NCBI RefSeq assembly: GCF_003590145.2
Contig: NZ_CP060436.1
Location: 654,001 to 718,000, forward strand
Reading direction: 5' to 3'
Origin: Pseudooceanicola algae
GTDB taxonomy: Bacteria; Pseudomonadota; Alphaproteobacteria; Rhodobacterales; Rhodobacteraceae
DNA length: 64,000 nucleotides
A model generated the notes under the pieces. The model was given only the letters and a program-made list of their open reading frames with translations. It made no database searches and was not told the DNA's origin. Below, piece after piece: positions 41,494-51,015 of this stretch; the stretch's first letter is position 1, and every line of letters begins with the position of its first letter. The translations under genes and the position numbers were made by a program.

Positions 41494-42705
41494 ATGACCA
41501 CAGTATTTGCCTCCGACCCGTCTGCCAGCCGTGGACGGCTTTATCGCGAGGACCTCAGCTCCTTCCGCTCGCCCTTCCAGCGCGACCGGGATCGGATCAT
41601 CCATGCCTCGGCCTTTCGGCGGCTGAAGCACAAGACACAGGTCTTCATTGAACACGAGGGTGATTACTTCCGCACGCGGCTGACCCATTCCATCGAGGTC
41701 GGGCAGGTGGCGCGCACGATGTGCGGGGCGCTTGGCCTTGATCAGGAACTGACCGAAGCCGTGGCCCTGGCCCATGACCTTGGGCATCCCCCCTTCGGGC
41801 ATACCGGCGAGGACGCGCTGCACGCATTGATGGCGCCCTATGGGGGATTCGACCACAACGCCCAGGCCATCCGCATCGTCACCAGTCTCGAGCGGACCTA
41901 TGCCGAATGGGACGGGCTGAACCTGACCTGGGAAACCCTGGAAGGTATCGCCAAGCACAACGGTCCGGTTACCGGGACGATCCCCTATGCCTTGGCGGAT
42001 TACAACGCTCTGGATGATCTGGAACTGGCCACCCATGCCTCGGCAGAGGCGCAGGTGGCGGCCCTCTCCGACGATATCGCCTATAACAACCACGATCTGC
42101 ATGACGGGTTGCGCGCCGAGTTGTTCTCGACCGAGGAACTGGCCGAACTGCCGATCCTGAACGAATGTTTCGCCGAGGTGGATCGGCTGTACCCCGGCCT
42201 CAACCTTTATCGTCGCCGGCACGAGGCGTTGCGGCGGTTCTTTGGTGTGCTGGTCGAGGATGTGATTACCGTGACCCGCGCCAATCTGACCGCGCTTGAT
42301 CCGCAGAGTGTCACCGACATCCGCCTTGCCGGACGCATGATGGTGCAGTTCTCGCCCGCGCTCTGGAGCGATCTCAAGGTGATCCGGAAGTTCCTGTTCC
42401 ATCGTATGTACCGCGCCCCCGAGGTAGTCGAGATGCGCGCCAAGGTGACCCGGATCATCCACGAGCTTTTCCCGCTGTTCATGGATCACCCGGAGGTGCT
42501 GCCCAAGCAATGGCGCAAGGATGTCAAGGCGGTCGAGGGTGATCGGACCGCGCTGGCCCGGATCGTTTGCGATTACATCTCGGGGATGACGGACCGGTTT
42601 GCCATAGTTGAACATGCGCGGTTGACCGGACAGGATCCTGAGCCCGGTCTGCGGGCTTCCGGTCCCGGCCATATCCGCTACGCCGAGCGGGTCGAGGAAG
42701 ACTGA
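41494..42705 (+). CDS. dgt: Deoxyguanosinetriphosphate triphosphohydrolase-like protein
   Basis: A 403-residue HD-domain phosphohydrolase that releases triphosphate from dNTPs. The start MTTVFASDPSASRGRLYREDLSSFRSPFQRDRDRIIHASAFRRLKHKTQVF is the family N-terminus; metal ligands are in RLTHSIEVGQVAR (His), HDLGHPPFGHTGE (His-Asp) and AALSDDIAYNNHDL (Asp). Length matches the type-2 subgroup common in alphaproteobacteria. The gene order dgt-argS-SPOR-nagZ-scpAB on one strand is a known roseobacter arrangement. Confidence 0.95.
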   Translation: MTTVFASDPSASRGRLYREDLSSFRSPFQRDRDRIIHASAFRRLKHKTQVFIEHEGDYFRTRLTHSIEVGQVARTMCGALGLDQELTEAVALAHDLGHPPFGHTGEDALHALMAPYGGFDHNAQAIRIVTSLERTYAEWDGLNLTWETLEGIAKHNGPVTGTIPYALADYNALDDLELATHASAEAQVAALSDDIAYNNHDLHDGLRAELFSTEELAELPILNECFAEVDRLYPGLNLYRRRHEALRRFFGVLVEDVITVTRANLTALDPQSVTDIRLAGRMMVQFSPALWSDLKVIRKFLFHRMYRAPEVVEMRAKVTRIIHELFPLFMDHPEVLPKQWRKDVKAVEGDRTALARIVCDYISGMTDRFAIVEHARLTGQDPEPGLRASGPGHIRYAERVEED

Positions 42706-42828
42706 AGCGCGGGGCATCCGGATGCTGGAAGAACCCGAGGCGCGGGGCCGGCACGGCCTGCCGCCCGCCTTTTCATTGACCTCGCGAATATGGCTGCTAA
42801 ACCGCGCGGATACCTTCAGGAAAGCGTC

Positions 42829-44571
42829 ATGAACCTCTTTACCGATATCCGCAGCCTCGTTCTGGAAAGCCTTACCGCCCTGCAGGCACGGGGGGATCTG
42901 CCCGAAGGCCTGGTCTTCGACAGCGTGACCGTCGAGCCGCCGCGCGATCCGGCCCATGGCGACATGGCGACCAATGCGGCGATGGTGCTGGCGAAACCCG
43001 CCGGGATGAAGCCCCGCGACATCGCCGAGGCCCTCGCGGCCCTGTTGATCGAGGATCCGCGCATCGACAGCGCCGAGGTTGCCGGTCCGGGCTTTCTGAA
43101 CCTGCGTCTGGCCGAGGCGATCTGGGGCGAAATCGTGACCGCCGCGCTGCACGAGGGCACCGGCTATGGCCGTTCGGTCATGGGCGAAGGTACGCGTGTA
43201 AATGTCGAATATGTCTCGGCAAATCCCACCGGACCGTTGCATGTCGGCCACACGCGCGGCGCGGTCTTTGGTGATGCGCTGGCAGAATTGCTGGCCTATG
43301 CGGGCTATGGCGTCACGCGGGAATACTACATCAATGACGGCGGTGCCCAGGTCGATGTCCTGGCGCGCTCGGTCTACCTGCGCTACCTCGAAGCCCATGG
43401 GCGCGAGGTCGAATTTGCCGATGGCACCTATCCCGGCGACTACCTGATCGAGACCGGCGCGGCGCTGAAGGACCGGGTGGGCGACGCATATGTCGACCAG
43501 CCCGAAGAGGTCTGGTTGCAAGATATCCGCAGCTTCGCCACCGAGGCGATGATGGACCTGATCCGCGAAGATCTGGCACTGCTGAACGTGCAGATGGATG
43601 TCTTCTATTCCGAAAAGAGCCTTTACGGCACCGGCCGCATCGAAGAAGCAATCGAGACCCTGCGTGCAAAGGGCCTGATCTATCGGGGCGTGCTGGAACC
43701 GCCCAAGGGCAAGATGCCCGAAGACTGGGAACCCCGCGAGCAGACCCTGTTCAAGAGCACCGAACATGGCGATGACGTTGACCGTCCGATTGCGAAATCC
43801 GATGGCGCCTGGACCTATTTCGCGCCCGATATTGCCTACCATTATGATAAGGTTTCCAGAGGCTTCGACCAGCTTATTGATGTGTTCGGTGCCGATCACG
43901 GCGGCTATGTCAAACGCATGAAGGCGGCCGTTTCGGCGCTGTCGGATGACCGCGTGCCGCTGGACATCAAGCTGTGCCAATTGGTCAAGCTGTTCAAGAA
44001 CGGCGAGCCCTTCAAGATGTCCAAGCGGGCCGGGACCTTCATCATGCTGCGCGACGTGGTCGAACAGGTTGGCGCCGATGTGACCCGCTTCGTGATGCTG
44101 ACGCGCAAGAACGACGCGCCGCTCGATTTCGACTTCGACAAGGTGCTGGAACAGAGCCGCGAGAACCCGGTGTTCTACGTGCAATATGCCCATGCGCGGA
44201 TTTGCTCTGCCCTGCGCAAGGCAGAGGCGGCGGGAATCGCCTGCGGCGATGCCGACCTGCTGGCTACCCCGACCAGCGTGACACATCCGTCCGAACTGGC
44301 TGTTGCGCGCAAGCTGGCCGAATGGCCGCGCCAGGTGGAAATCGCCGCCCGCACCCATGAGCCGCATCGGATCGCCTTCTACCTCTACGAACTCGCCTCC
44401 GATCTGCATGCGCTCTACAATCGCGGCAACGAGGAAACCCAGTTGCGCTTCGTCCAGGAAGATGCGCCGCAGGTCAGCCAGTCGAAATTGGCCCTGGCCC
44501 GCGCCGTGACCGTTGTCATTTCGGCTGGATTGGGTATCCTTGGGGTCACTCCGGCGAAAGAAATGCGATAA
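42829..44571 (+). CDS. argS: Arginyl-tRNA synthetase
   Basis: A 580-residue class I synthetase. The HIGH motif appears as HVGHTRGA after [13 protein letters not shown] (about residues 127-146), the KMSKS counterpart as KMSKRAGTF (about 397-405), with the N-terminal Add-1 domain from [11 protein letters not shown] and the DALR anticodon-binding domain at the C-terminus ([24 protein letters not shown]). ATG 42829 has AGGAAAG upstream. It charges tRNA-Arg in the cytoplasm. Confidence 0.97.
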   Translation: MNLFTDIRSLVLESLTALQARGDLPEGLVFDSVTVEPPRDPAHGDMATNAAMVLAKPAGMKPRDIAEALAALLIEDPRIDSAEVAGPGFLNLRLAEAIWGEIVTAALHEGTGYGRSVMGEGTRVNVEYVSANPTGPLHVGHTRGAVFGDALAELLAYAGYGVTREYYINDGGAQVDVLARSVYLRYLEAHGREVEFADGTYPGDYLIETGAALKDRVGDAYVDQPEEVWLQDIRSFATEAMMDLIREDLALLNVQMDVFYSEKSLYGTGRIEEAIETLRAKGLIYRGVLEPPKGKMPEDWEPREQTLFKSTEHGDDVDRPIAKSDGAWTYFAPDIAYHYDKVSRGFDQLIDVFGADHGGYVKRMKAAVSALSDDRVPLDIKLCQLVKLFKNGEPFKMSKRAGTFIMLRDVVEQVGADVTRFVMLTRKNDAPLDFDFDKVLEQSRENPVFYVQYAHARICSALRKAEAAGIACGDADLLATPTSVTHPSELAVARKLAEWPRQVEIAARTHEPHRIAFYLYELASDLHALYNRGNEETQLRFVQEDAPQVSQSKLALARAVTVVISAGLGILGVTPAKEMR

Positions 44572-44665
44572 CGCAGCAGCCGGGGCGAGCAGTTGGCAAA
44601 ACCGGAATATCGGCCGGAGACTCCATTAAAGAGGGGCCGGCAGAGCCCCGGCAGGCAGAGGCGTT

Positions 44666-45607
44666 ATGGCAGAATATCAGGCGGACGGGCGGTATCAGCC
44701 CGTCGAAACGGCTTCCTTTGGGAAAATCGTCACCTGGGTCGGGGGGATCCTCTCGGTCGCGATGGTGGCCGGGGTGGTCTTCTGGGGCTACAAGATGGTG
44801 ATGCGGGATGTCTCCGGTGTGCCGGTGGTTCGCGCGATGGCGGGCGATGTGCGCCGCATGCCCGAGGATGCCGGTGGCCAGACGGCCGATTTCCAGGGGC
44901 TTGCGGTGAACCGTGTCGCTGCTGGCGAAGGGGCTGACGGGGCCGCCGATCGTGTCAGCCTTGCGCCCGAACCGCAGCGCCTTGGCCAGGAAGGCATGAC
45001 CGAACGCGAATTGGCCGTTGCCCTGCGCATCAAGCAGGACGCGGCGCCAACTGGCGGTGCCGATCTGGGCCGCGACGATAGTGCCGCGCTGGCCTCGCTT
45101 GTGATCGAGGGCGCGGAAAACACCCCCCGCAATGCGCCGCTGACCGAAGATTATGTTGATGCCGCCCCCGAGGAACTGGTCGAGGCCGCGCTGCCCGAGT
45201 CGGATGGGGCAGGGACGCCAACGGCTGTCGCGGCCATCGGTGCCTATTCGGTGCGCCCGCGCATGCGCCCCACGGATTTGGCCGAGGTCCGTGCCGCGGC
45301 CATCGCCAGCCCGCCCGCGCCGGTGCAAAGCTTTGTCGCTTCGGCGGATGTGCCCATGGGCACGCAGCTGGCGCAGCTCGGCTCCTTCGGGTCCGAAGAA
45401 ATCGCACAGCAGGAATGGACCCGCCTGTCGCGCAAGTTCGACATCTATCTCGACGGTAAGCAACGGGTGATCCAGCGGGCCGAGGTCGGTGGCCGGATCT
45501 ACTACCGCCTGCGCGCCATGGGCTTTGCCAGCCTCGGGGATACCGAACGCTTCTGCGCGGCACTGGTCGCCAGCAACGCCGATTGCATCGCGGTCGTGAC
45601 CCGGTAA
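44666..45607 (+). CDS. SPOR domain-containing membrane protein
   Basis: A 313-residue bitopic protein: short cytoplasmic N-terminus, transmembrane helix at about residues 21-43 (IVTWVGGILSVAMVAGVVFWGY), a long acidic Ala/Pro-rich periplasmic linker (about 60-230), and a C-terminal SPOR domain (about 236-313: GTQLAQLGSFGSEEIAQQEWTRLSRKFD, then RAEVGGRIYYRLRAMGFAS). SPOR domains bind denuded peptidoglycan at division sites, so a role in septation is likely. It lies between argS and nagZ, both on the same strand. Confidence 0.92.
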   Translation: MAEYQADGRYQPVETASFGKIVTWVGGILSVAMVAGVVFWGYKMVMRDVSGVPVVRAMAGDVRRMPEDAGGQTADFQGLAVNRVAAGEGADGAADRVSLAPEPQRLGQEGMTERELAVALRIKQDAAPTGGADLGRDDSAALASLVIEGAENTPRNAPLTEDYVDAAPEELVEAALPESDGAGTPTAVAAIGAYSVRPRMRPTDLAEVRAAAIASPPAPVQSFVASADVPMGTQLAQLGSFGSEEIAQQEWTRLSRKFDIYLDGKQRVIQRAEVGGRIYYRLRAMGFASLGDTERFCAALVASNADCIAVVTR

Positions 45608-45721
45608 TACCGGGTCCGCCATGCGGGATCGCGGGCCCATTTCGTCAGGGCCCGGACAGCGTGATCCCTCTGCCCGATCTGCCGAACCAGCCCCCTTCGC
45701 CCTATCAGACAGGAGCCGCCC

Positions 45722-46729
45722 ATGCCCTTCGGAGCCACGATCCTAGATCCCACCGGGCCGGTTCTGACGGCCGAGGAAAAGCAGTTCTTTCGTGATGCGG
45801 ACCCCTATGGGTTCATCCTGTTCGCCCGCCATATCGAAACCCCGGATCAGATCCGCGCACTTTGCAGCGACCTGCGCGATACGGTAGGGCGCAATGCGCC
45901 GATCCTGCTTGATCAGGAAGGCGGCCGGGTGCAGCGCCTTGGCCCGCCCGATTTCCGGCAATGGGATGCGCCGCTGGATTTTGCCGGGCGCGCCAGCAAC
46001 CCGGTGCAGGCCATGTACCTGCGCTATGCGATCATCGCCGCCGAAATGCGGTCTGTCGGGATCGACGTGAATTGCGCGCCGCTGGTCGATGTGGCGGACG
46101 AACAGACCCACCCGTTCCTGCGCAACCGCTGCTACGGCATGGATGCGCCGACGGTTGCGGGTCTGGGCCGTGCCGTGTCGATGGGCTTGCTCGCCGGTGG
46201 TGTCCTGCCGGTGGTCAAGCATATGCCGGGGCATGGTCGGGCGCGCAGCGACAGCCATTTTGATCTGCCCCGCGTCACGGCCCCGCTGGAGGCCCTGCAC
46301 GAGGTCGATTTCGCCCCCTTCAAGGTGCTGAACGACCAGCCCATGGGGATGACCGCCCATATCGTTTACGAGGCTCTGGACCCCGAGGCGCCCGCCACCC
46401 TGTCGCCGCGCGTCATGCAGGTGATCCGCAACGACATCGGTTTCGACAACCTGATCATGACCGACGATATCTCGATGAAGGCCCTGTCGGGCAGCCTGTC
46501 GGACCTTGCCCTCGGATCGCTTGCGGCGGGCTGTGACGTGGTTCTGCTTTGCAATGCTTCGCTTGAGGATCGCCGCGCCGTGGCCGAGGCTGCCGGCACG
46601 ATGTCGCCCCCCGCCCAGACCCGCGCCGAACGCGCGCTGCTGTCGCGCCCCGACACCGCCCCCAAGCTTGACATCGAGGAATTGGAGGCCAAGCTGTCCG
46701 CTCTTGTGGACGGACCGCTATATGGCTGA
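45722..46729 (+). CDS. nagZ: Beta-N-acetylhexosaminidase
   Basis: A 335-residue family 3 glycosidase that removes GlcNAc from anhydromuropeptides during cell-wall recycling in the cytoplasm. FILFARHIETPDQ and DQEGGRVQRL are early signatures; LPVVKHMPGHGRARSDSHFDLP (Lys166, His167, Asp177, His179) is the NagZ loop with its Asp-His dyad; the nucleophile is Asp248 in NLIMTDDISM. The end overlaps scpA by eight bases. Confidence 0.95.
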   Translation: MPFGATILDPTGPVLTAEEKQFFRDADPYGFILFARHIETPDQIRALCSDLRDTVGRNAPILLDQEGGRVQRLGPPDFRQWDAPLDFAGRASNPVQAMYLRYAIIAAEMRSVGIDVNCAPLVDVADEQTHPFLRNRCYGMDAPTVAGLGRAVSMGLLAGGVLPVVKHMPGHGRARSDSHFDLPRVTAPLEALHEVDFAPFKVLNDQPMGMTAHIVYEALDPEAPATLSPRVMQVIRNDIGFDNLIMTDDISMKALSGSLSDLALGSLAAGCDVVLLCNASLEDRRAVAEAAGTMSPPAQTRAERALLSRPDTAPKLDIEELEAKLSALVDGPLYG

Positions 46730-47522
46730 AAAGGACCTTTTCGAAGAAGACGAAGGCTCGGTCGCCGCACGTCTGGCAGCCGAGGCCCTGATCGTCGATG
46801 TCGAAGGGTTCGAAGGCCCACTTGACCTGCTGCTGACCCTGTCGCGCACCCAGAAGGTTGATCTGCGCCGGATCTCCATCCTGACCCTGGCCGAGCAATA
46901 CCTGGCCTTCGTTGAAAAGGCCAAGACGCTGCGGATCGAACTGGCCGCGGATTACCTGGTGATGGCGGCCTGGCTGGCCTTCCTCAAATCGCGGCTGCTG
47001 CTGCCCCCCGATCCCACCGAAGAAGGCCCCTCGGGCGAAGAGCTGGCCGCGCACCTCGCGTTCCAGCTTGAACGCCTTCAGGCGATGCGCGACGTGGCCG
47101 CCCGGTTGATGGCGCGGGACCAGCGCGGGCGGGATTTCTTCGTGCGGGGCGTGCCTGAAAACGTCACCCGCGTGCGGACGGTCACCTATTCCGCGACCCT
47201 GCTGGACCTGATGCAGGCCTATGCCCGCATCCGGACAAAGGACGAATTCCGCCCCTTTGTTCTGGATCGCGACAATGTCTTCACCATGGAGCAGGCGCTG
47301 GATCACATGCGCTCGATGATCGGCTACGGGGGCAGCTGGATGGACCTGTCCGACTACATGCCAAAGGGCTGGGATGCCCATCCGATGCGCCGCAGGTCGG
47401 TGACGGCGGCGACCTTTGCCGCCTCGCTGGAACTGGCCAAGGAGGGCAAGGTCGAGCTGCGTCAAAGCGAGACCTTCGCGCCCATTGAAATGCGTCGCAG
47501 AGAGGACCGCAATGACCGCTGA
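46722..47522 (+). CDS. scpA: Segregation and condensation protein A
   Basis: A 266-residue kleisin subunit of the SMC complex. The N-terminal kleisin motif is VEGFEGPLDLLLTLSRTQKVDLRRISI (about residues 27-53), followed by EQYLAFVEKAKTLRIELAADYLVMAAWLAFLKSRLLLP; the C-terminal winged-helix part is near MRRRSVTAATFAASLELAKEG. It begins inside the last codons of nagZ (8-bp overlap) and ends inside scpB (11-bp overlap), so the three are translated together. It acts on chromosome organisation with ScpB and SMC. Confidence 0.95.
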   Translation: MAEKDLFEEDEGSVAARLAAEALIVDVEGFEGPLDLLLTLSRTQKVDLRRISILTLAEQYLAFVEKAKTLRIELAADYLVMAAWLAFLKSRLLLPPDPTEEGPSGEELAAHLAFQLERLQAMRDVAARLMARDQRGRDFFVRGVPENVTRVRTVTYSATLLDLMQAYARIRTKDEFRPFVLDRDNVFTMEQALDHMRSMIGYGGSWMDLSDYMPKGWDAHPMRRRSVTAATFAASLELAKEGKVELRQSETFAPIEMRRREDRNDR

Positions 47523-48192
47523 AGACGCCCCCGCCACCGGGCCGGAGGTCACGCCGGAGCAGGTGGAGCCGCGCGAGTCGCTGTTCACCGCGCCGCCCAT
47601 GGCCGAACAGGAACGCATGGTCGAAGCCATCCTGTTCGCCGCCACCGAACCGGTGTCCGTGGCCGACCTGAACGCCCGGATGCCGCATGGCTGTGACGGC
47701 TCGGAGGCGGTGCAGCACCTTCGCAAACGCTATGAGGGGCGCGGCGTCCGTGTGGTGCGTGTCGTGGACGGTTGGGCCATTCGGACCGCGCCCGACCTCG
47801 GCTTCCTGATGCAGAAGGAAACCGTCGAAACCCGCAAGCTGTCCCGCGCCGCGATCGAGATACTGGCCATCATCGCCTATCACCAGCCCGTCACCCGCGC
47901 CGAGATCGAAGAGATCCGGGGTGTCTCGGTATCGCGCGGCACGGTGGACCAATTGCTTGAAATGGAATGGATTCGCTTCGGCCGGCGGCGAATGACGCCC
48001 GGGCGGCCCGTGACCTTTGTCGTGACACCCAGCTTCCTTGATCATTTTGGCCTGGAAACTCCGCGCGATCTGCCGGGGCTGCGGGATCTTCGCGCCGCCG
48101 GCCTGCTGGAAAACCGCCCTCCACCGGGGAATGATCCGGATGAAGAGGCGGATGAGGATGGCGATCAGCAGGACATGTTCGAAGAGGAATGA
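47512..48192 (+). CDS. scpB: Segregation and condensation protein B
   Basis: A 226-residue protein of two winged-helix domains: MVEAILFAATEPVSVADLNARMP (about residues 36-58) starts the first, KLSRAAIEILAIIAYHQPVTRAEIEEIRGVSVS (about 108-140) the second. The tail is very acidic (PDEEADEDGDQQDMFEEE). It stabilises the SMC-ScpA complex. The ATG at 47512 overlaps the scpA stop. The coupling and domain order leave no real alternative. Confidence 0.95.
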   Translation: MTAEDAPATGPEVTPEQVEPRESLFTAPPMAEQERMVEAILFAATEPVSVADLNARMPHGCDGSEAVQHLRKRYEGRGVRVVRVVDGWAIRTAPDLGFLMQKETVETRKLSRAAIEILAIIAYHQPVTRAEIEEIRGVSVSRGTVDQLLEMEWIRFGRRRMTPGRPVTFVVTPSFLDHFGLETPRDLPGLRDLRAAGLLENRPPPGNDPDEEADEDGDQQDMFEEE

Positions 48193-48294
48193 CCGCGCCC
48201 AGGGCCGGGCAGGTCCGGATGGGGTGAAATCCGTAGCGTGGCGTGCTATGCGTATGGGATTACCGGTGCATCCCGCAGCCGCAACGAGGCGATG

Positions 48295-48477
48295 ATGAAC
48301 GCAGACCGACTGATCAGAATGGTAGCGCGTCTGTTCCTGCGCAAAGGCGTGAATTACGGCCTCGACCGCTTTGGCGGCGACAGCCCGCAGGACAGGAAGC
48401 GCCTGGCCCAGACCAAGAAGATGTCCCGCCAGATGCGCCAGACGCAGCGGTTGCTGCGGCGCATGGGGCGTTTCTGA
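48295..48477 (+). CDS. Small basic protein, 60 residues
   Basis: A 60-residue, very basic protein (MNADRLIRMVARLFLRKGVNYGLDRF at the start; QDRKRLAQTKKMSRQMRQTQRLLRRMGRF at the end), with an amphipathic N-terminal helix and a charged C-terminal helix. GAGG lies five bases before ATG 48295; an ATG directly before it is equally possible. I recall similar short genes behind scpB in roseobacters but know no function. It may bind nucleic acid or membrane. Confidence 0.65.
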   Translation: MNADRLIRMVARLFLRKGVNYGLDRFGGDSPQDRKRLAQTKKMSRQMRQTQRLLRRMGRF

Positions 48478-48480
48478 TCG

Positions 48481-48502
48481 GCGCGAAAGCTCAGTTTCGC
48501 GT
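48481..48502. terminator. Hairpin between convergent genes
   Basis: GCGAAA (48483-48488), six-base loop and TTTCGC (48495-48500), extended by one or two outer pairs. It fills the 24-bp gap between the small basic gene and the dCTP deaminase gene and may end transcription from both sides. Confidence 0.5.
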
Positions 48503-49578
48503 CATACTGCCTTGAAATGTTTGGAAAGCTTCAGGCCCTGCCCCTGATAGTTCGACGCGATGTCGGCGCCGTACAGCGTTTCGGGGCGCTCTGCCATCTT
48601 TTCGAACACCAGCCGCCCGACGATCTGCCCGTGTTCCAGCACGAAGGGTGCCTCGTGGCAACGTACCTCCAGCACACCGCGCGAGCCTGATCCGCCGACC
48701 TCGGCATAGCCGAATCCCGGATCGAAGAAGCCCGCGTAATGCACGCGGAATTCTCCGACCATGGCGAGGTAGGGAGACATTTCAGCGGCGTAATCGGGCG
48801 GGATGGTGACCGCTTCGCGGCTGACGAGGATGTAGAAGGCACCGGGATCAAGGATGATCCGGCGATTGCTGGTGCGCACTGGCTCCCAGTATTCGGCCGG
48901 ATCGTAGTGGTCCAGCAGGTCGAGGTCGATCACCCCGGTATGCGGCTTGGCGCGGAACCCGACCAGCGCATCCGCCCCGGCGCTCAGGTCGACGGAAAAG
49001 CCCAGTCCGTTCTCGATCACCGCCTCGGTATCGACCAGCGGTGTGCCAAGATGAAGCTTGGCCAGTTCCGTATCATCCAGTTGGGCGCTGCCATCGCGGA
49101 ACCGGATCTGGTTCAGCCGCATGCCGGGCCGCACCAGGACCGAGAAACTGCGCGGACAGATCTCGGCATAAAGCGGGCCGGTGTACCCGGTGGGGATGCG
49201 GTCGAATTCGGTGCCGCCGTCGGTGATCAGCCGGGTCAGCAGATCAAGCCGCCCGATCGAGCTTTTCGCGTTGGCCATCGCTGCCACGCCAGAGGGCAGG
49301 GCAAGGGATTCGGCCAGCGGCACCACGTAGACGCAGCCCTTTTCCAGCACCGCCCCATCGGTCAGGTCGATCTGGTGCATTTCGAATTCCTGCAGGCGGT
49401 CCTGCATGCTGCGCCCGGCCCCCGCAAGGAACGAGGCGCGGACCCGCCAGGCCTTGGTCCCCAGACGCAGGTCAAGGCTTGCCGGCTGGATCTGGGCGGG
49501 GGTAACCGCAGGCTCTGCACGGATTTCTCCGCGTGCGATCATCGCCTTCAGATGCTGGCTGGCCAGAATTCCGCTCAT
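48502..49578 (-). CDS. dcd: 2'-deoxycytidine 5'-triphosphate deaminase, double-length form
   Basis: A 358-residue protein, about twice the length of common Dcd (about 190). The first half has QPASLDLRLG, the active-site region ANAKSSIGRLDLLTRLITDGG and PTGYTGPLYAEICPRSFSVLVRPGMRLNQIRF; the second half repeats the dUTPase-like fold with DPGAFYILVSREAVTIPPDYAAEMSPYLAMVGEFRVHYAGFFDPGFGY. The double-domain type is known in alphaproteobacteria. It makes dUTP for thymidylate synthesis. ATG 49578 has AGGGGAC before it. Confidence 0.93.
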   Translation of the reverse strand: MSGILASQHLKAMIARGEIRAEPAVTPAQIQPASLDLRLGTKAWRVRASFLAGAGRSMQDRLQEFEMHQIDLTDGAVLEKGCVYVVPLAESLALPSGVAAMANAKSSIGRLDLLTRLITDGGTEFDRIPTGYTGPLYAEICPRSFSVLVRPGMRLNQIRFRDGSAQLDDTELAKLHLGTPLVDTEAVIENGLGFSVDLSAGADALVGFRAKPHTGVIDLDLLDHYDPAEYWEPVRTSNRRIILDPGAFYILVSREAVTIPPDYAAEMSPYLAMVGEFRVHYAGFFDPGFGYAEVGGSGSRGVLEVRCHEAPFVLEHGQIVGRLVFEKMAERPETLYGADIASNYQGQGLKLSKHFKAV

Positions 49579-49629
49579 GGTGTCCCCTCGTTTTGTCGCG
49601 GCAGGGTATGCCTTCCCGCAGACAAGGAA

Positions 49630-49672
49630 AAGCCCCGGAAATCCTTTCGGTACAAGGATTTCGCAGGGGCTT
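49630..49672 (-). terminator. Intrinsic terminator after tRNA-Pro
   Basis: AAGCCCC (49630-49636) and GGGGCTT (49666-49672) enclose AAATCCTT (49639-49646) and AAGGATTT (49654-49661), giving a 15-bp stem with a small internal loop. Read on the minus strand it ends in TTTT, 70 bases behind the tRNA, and precedes the dcd start region. Confidence 0.7.
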
Positions 49673-49741
49673 CGGGATGGTTTCCCTTGGTGTGCCTTGA
49701 CCCCTTGCAGGGGGCCAATCGTCGGTGGCACAGGGGGAAAA

Positions 49742-49818
49742 TGGTCGGGCTAGCAGGACTCGAACCTGCGACCTTCCGTCCCCCAGACGGACGCGCTACC
49801 AGGCTGCGCTATAGCCCG
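49742..49818 (-). tRNA. tRNA-Pro (anticodon GGG)
   Basis: A 77-base cloverleaf on the minus strand with encoded CCA: acceptor CGGGCTA/TAGCCCG, D arm with GCGCAGCCTGGTAGCGC, anticodon stem TCCGT/ACGGA with loop CTGGGGG (anticodon GGG), and T arm with GGTTCGAGTCC. It reads CCC and CCU. A hairpin terminator follows. Confidence 0.96.
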
Positions 49819-49900
49819 ACGGTTTGGCTGTAATAGCGGATATGAGTTTGAGGGCAAGGTGTTTTTTGACCCGATTTCACGAATTCCGCAGCGCGGGGTC

Positions 49901-50605
49901 TCATGCCCCGGCGGCAAGCTTTCGCGCCAGATCCAGGGCCTGCCGGGCGGCGTCGGGCGTCAGAGGTGTGCCCCGTTTCAGCAGCAGGGCGAGCACCCCG
50001 TCAGGCACCGGCAGGGCGTCATCGGCGGGGTCTTCGGGCAGGCTGTCGAGGATCGATGGGGCCTGCGGGACGTCTTCGGCGACCTTCATGACCGGGGCGG
50101 GCGCGGGGTCCGACTCCGCAGTCGGGGAGGCTGGTGCAGGCTCGGCCTCGGACAGGGTGTCGCGCGGCAGGTCAGGGGCGTCCGCGGGTGGGACCATGAC
50201 CTGCGCGGAGGCCTCGCCTTCGGGATTGCCCGCGCCACTTGCACCGCTGCCGGTGGTTTCGGGCAGGGGGGGCAGGACTGCGGTCGGGATCTCGATGATC
50301 TCGGCTTCGGTGGGGGTGTCATCGGGCACGGCGGCGGCGCTGGACATGGCGGCGACATGGGCCACGCCATGATCGCGCAACATCTTCTGCACGCCCTTGA
50401 TGGTCATGCCTTCGTCGTGCAGCAGCCGCTTGATACCACCCAGAAGTTCCATATCGGCCGGGCGGTAATACCGCCTACCGCCGGCGCGTTTTACCGGCCG
50501 GATCTGGGCGAACTTGCTTTCCCAGAATCGCAGCACATGGGCTGGGGTTTCCAGCCATTCTGCGACTTCGCTGATCGTTCGGAAAGCCTCGGCGCTTTTG
50601 GGCAT
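49901..50605 (-). CDS. MerR family transcriptional regulator
   Basis: A 234-residue regulator. The N-terminal MerR HTH (residues about 10-80) reads [66 protein letters not shown], followed by a long acidic, Pro-rich region without domain and a short C-terminal helix. The ligand is unknown; no effector-binding cysteines are visible. It directly follows ihfA (nine bases), an arrangement conserved in alphaproteobacteria, and may resemble MlrA-type members. Confidence 0.9.
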   Translation of the reverse strand: MPKSAEAFRTISEVAEWLETPAHVLRFWESKFAQIRPVKRAGGRRYYRPADMELLGGIKRLLHDEGMTIKGVQKMLRDHGVAHVAAMSSAAAVPDDTPTEAEIIEIPTAVLPPLPETTGSGASGAGNPEGEASAQVMVPPADAPDLPRDTLSEAEPAPASPTAESDPAPAPVMKVAEDVPQAPSILDSLPEDPADDALPVPDGVLALLLKRGTPLTPDAARQALDLARKLAAGA

Positions 50606-50614
50606 ATCGGTGCC

Positions 50615-50917
50615 CTACCGCTTGTTTCCGTCCGCCACGCGGTCTTTCATCAGATGAGAGGGCCGGAAAGTCAGCACCCGCCGCGGAGAGATCGGAACCT
50701 CGTCTCCGGTCTTGGGATTGCGACCCACGCGCGCGGCCTTGTCGCGCACCGAGAAGGTGCCGAAAGAGGAAATCTTGACCTGCTCGCCCTTCACCAGCGC
50801 GTCGGACATATGGGCCAGCACGGATTCGACCAATTGGGCGGAATCATTGCGCGACAGTCCAACTTCGCGGAAGACGGCCTCGCTCAGGTCCATCCTCGTC
50901 AATGTCTTCTCACTCAT
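50615..50917 (-). CDS. ihfA: Integration host factor subunit alpha
   Basis: A 100-residue HU/IHF protein: [34 protein letters not shown], then [44 protein letters not shown], where GRNPKTG is the DNA-intercalating arm motif. With IhfB it bends DNA for recombination, replication and transcription. It follows fabH on the same strand, as in many proteobacteria. Confidence 0.95.
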   Translation of the reverse strand: MSEKTLTRMDLSEAVFREVGLSRNDSAQLVESVLAHMSDALVKGEQVKISSFGTFSVRDKAARVGRNPKTGDEVPISPRRVLTFRPSHLMKDRVADGNKR

Positions 50918-51015
50918 GTCCCTGTCCCTTTCTGGTTGTAGCAGAATAGGAGTGCTGCGTTTTCCGAGTCAATATCAATGGTTTGCCGCGTAGTCCCAAT
51001 GCGACCTATTCGGCG

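Noticed and set aside
41440-44409. A very long open frame (989 codons) on the minus strand opposite dgt and argS
   Set aside because: It is antisense to two certain genes, has low-complexity Arg/Gly/His-rich composition and no motif. Long antisense frames are common in GC-rich DNA.
49742-49818. tRNA-Pro and tRNA-Gly as integration sites of a genomic island
   Set aside because: No integrase gene and no duplicated tRNA 3' end were seen next to either; neighbouring genes are housekeeping.
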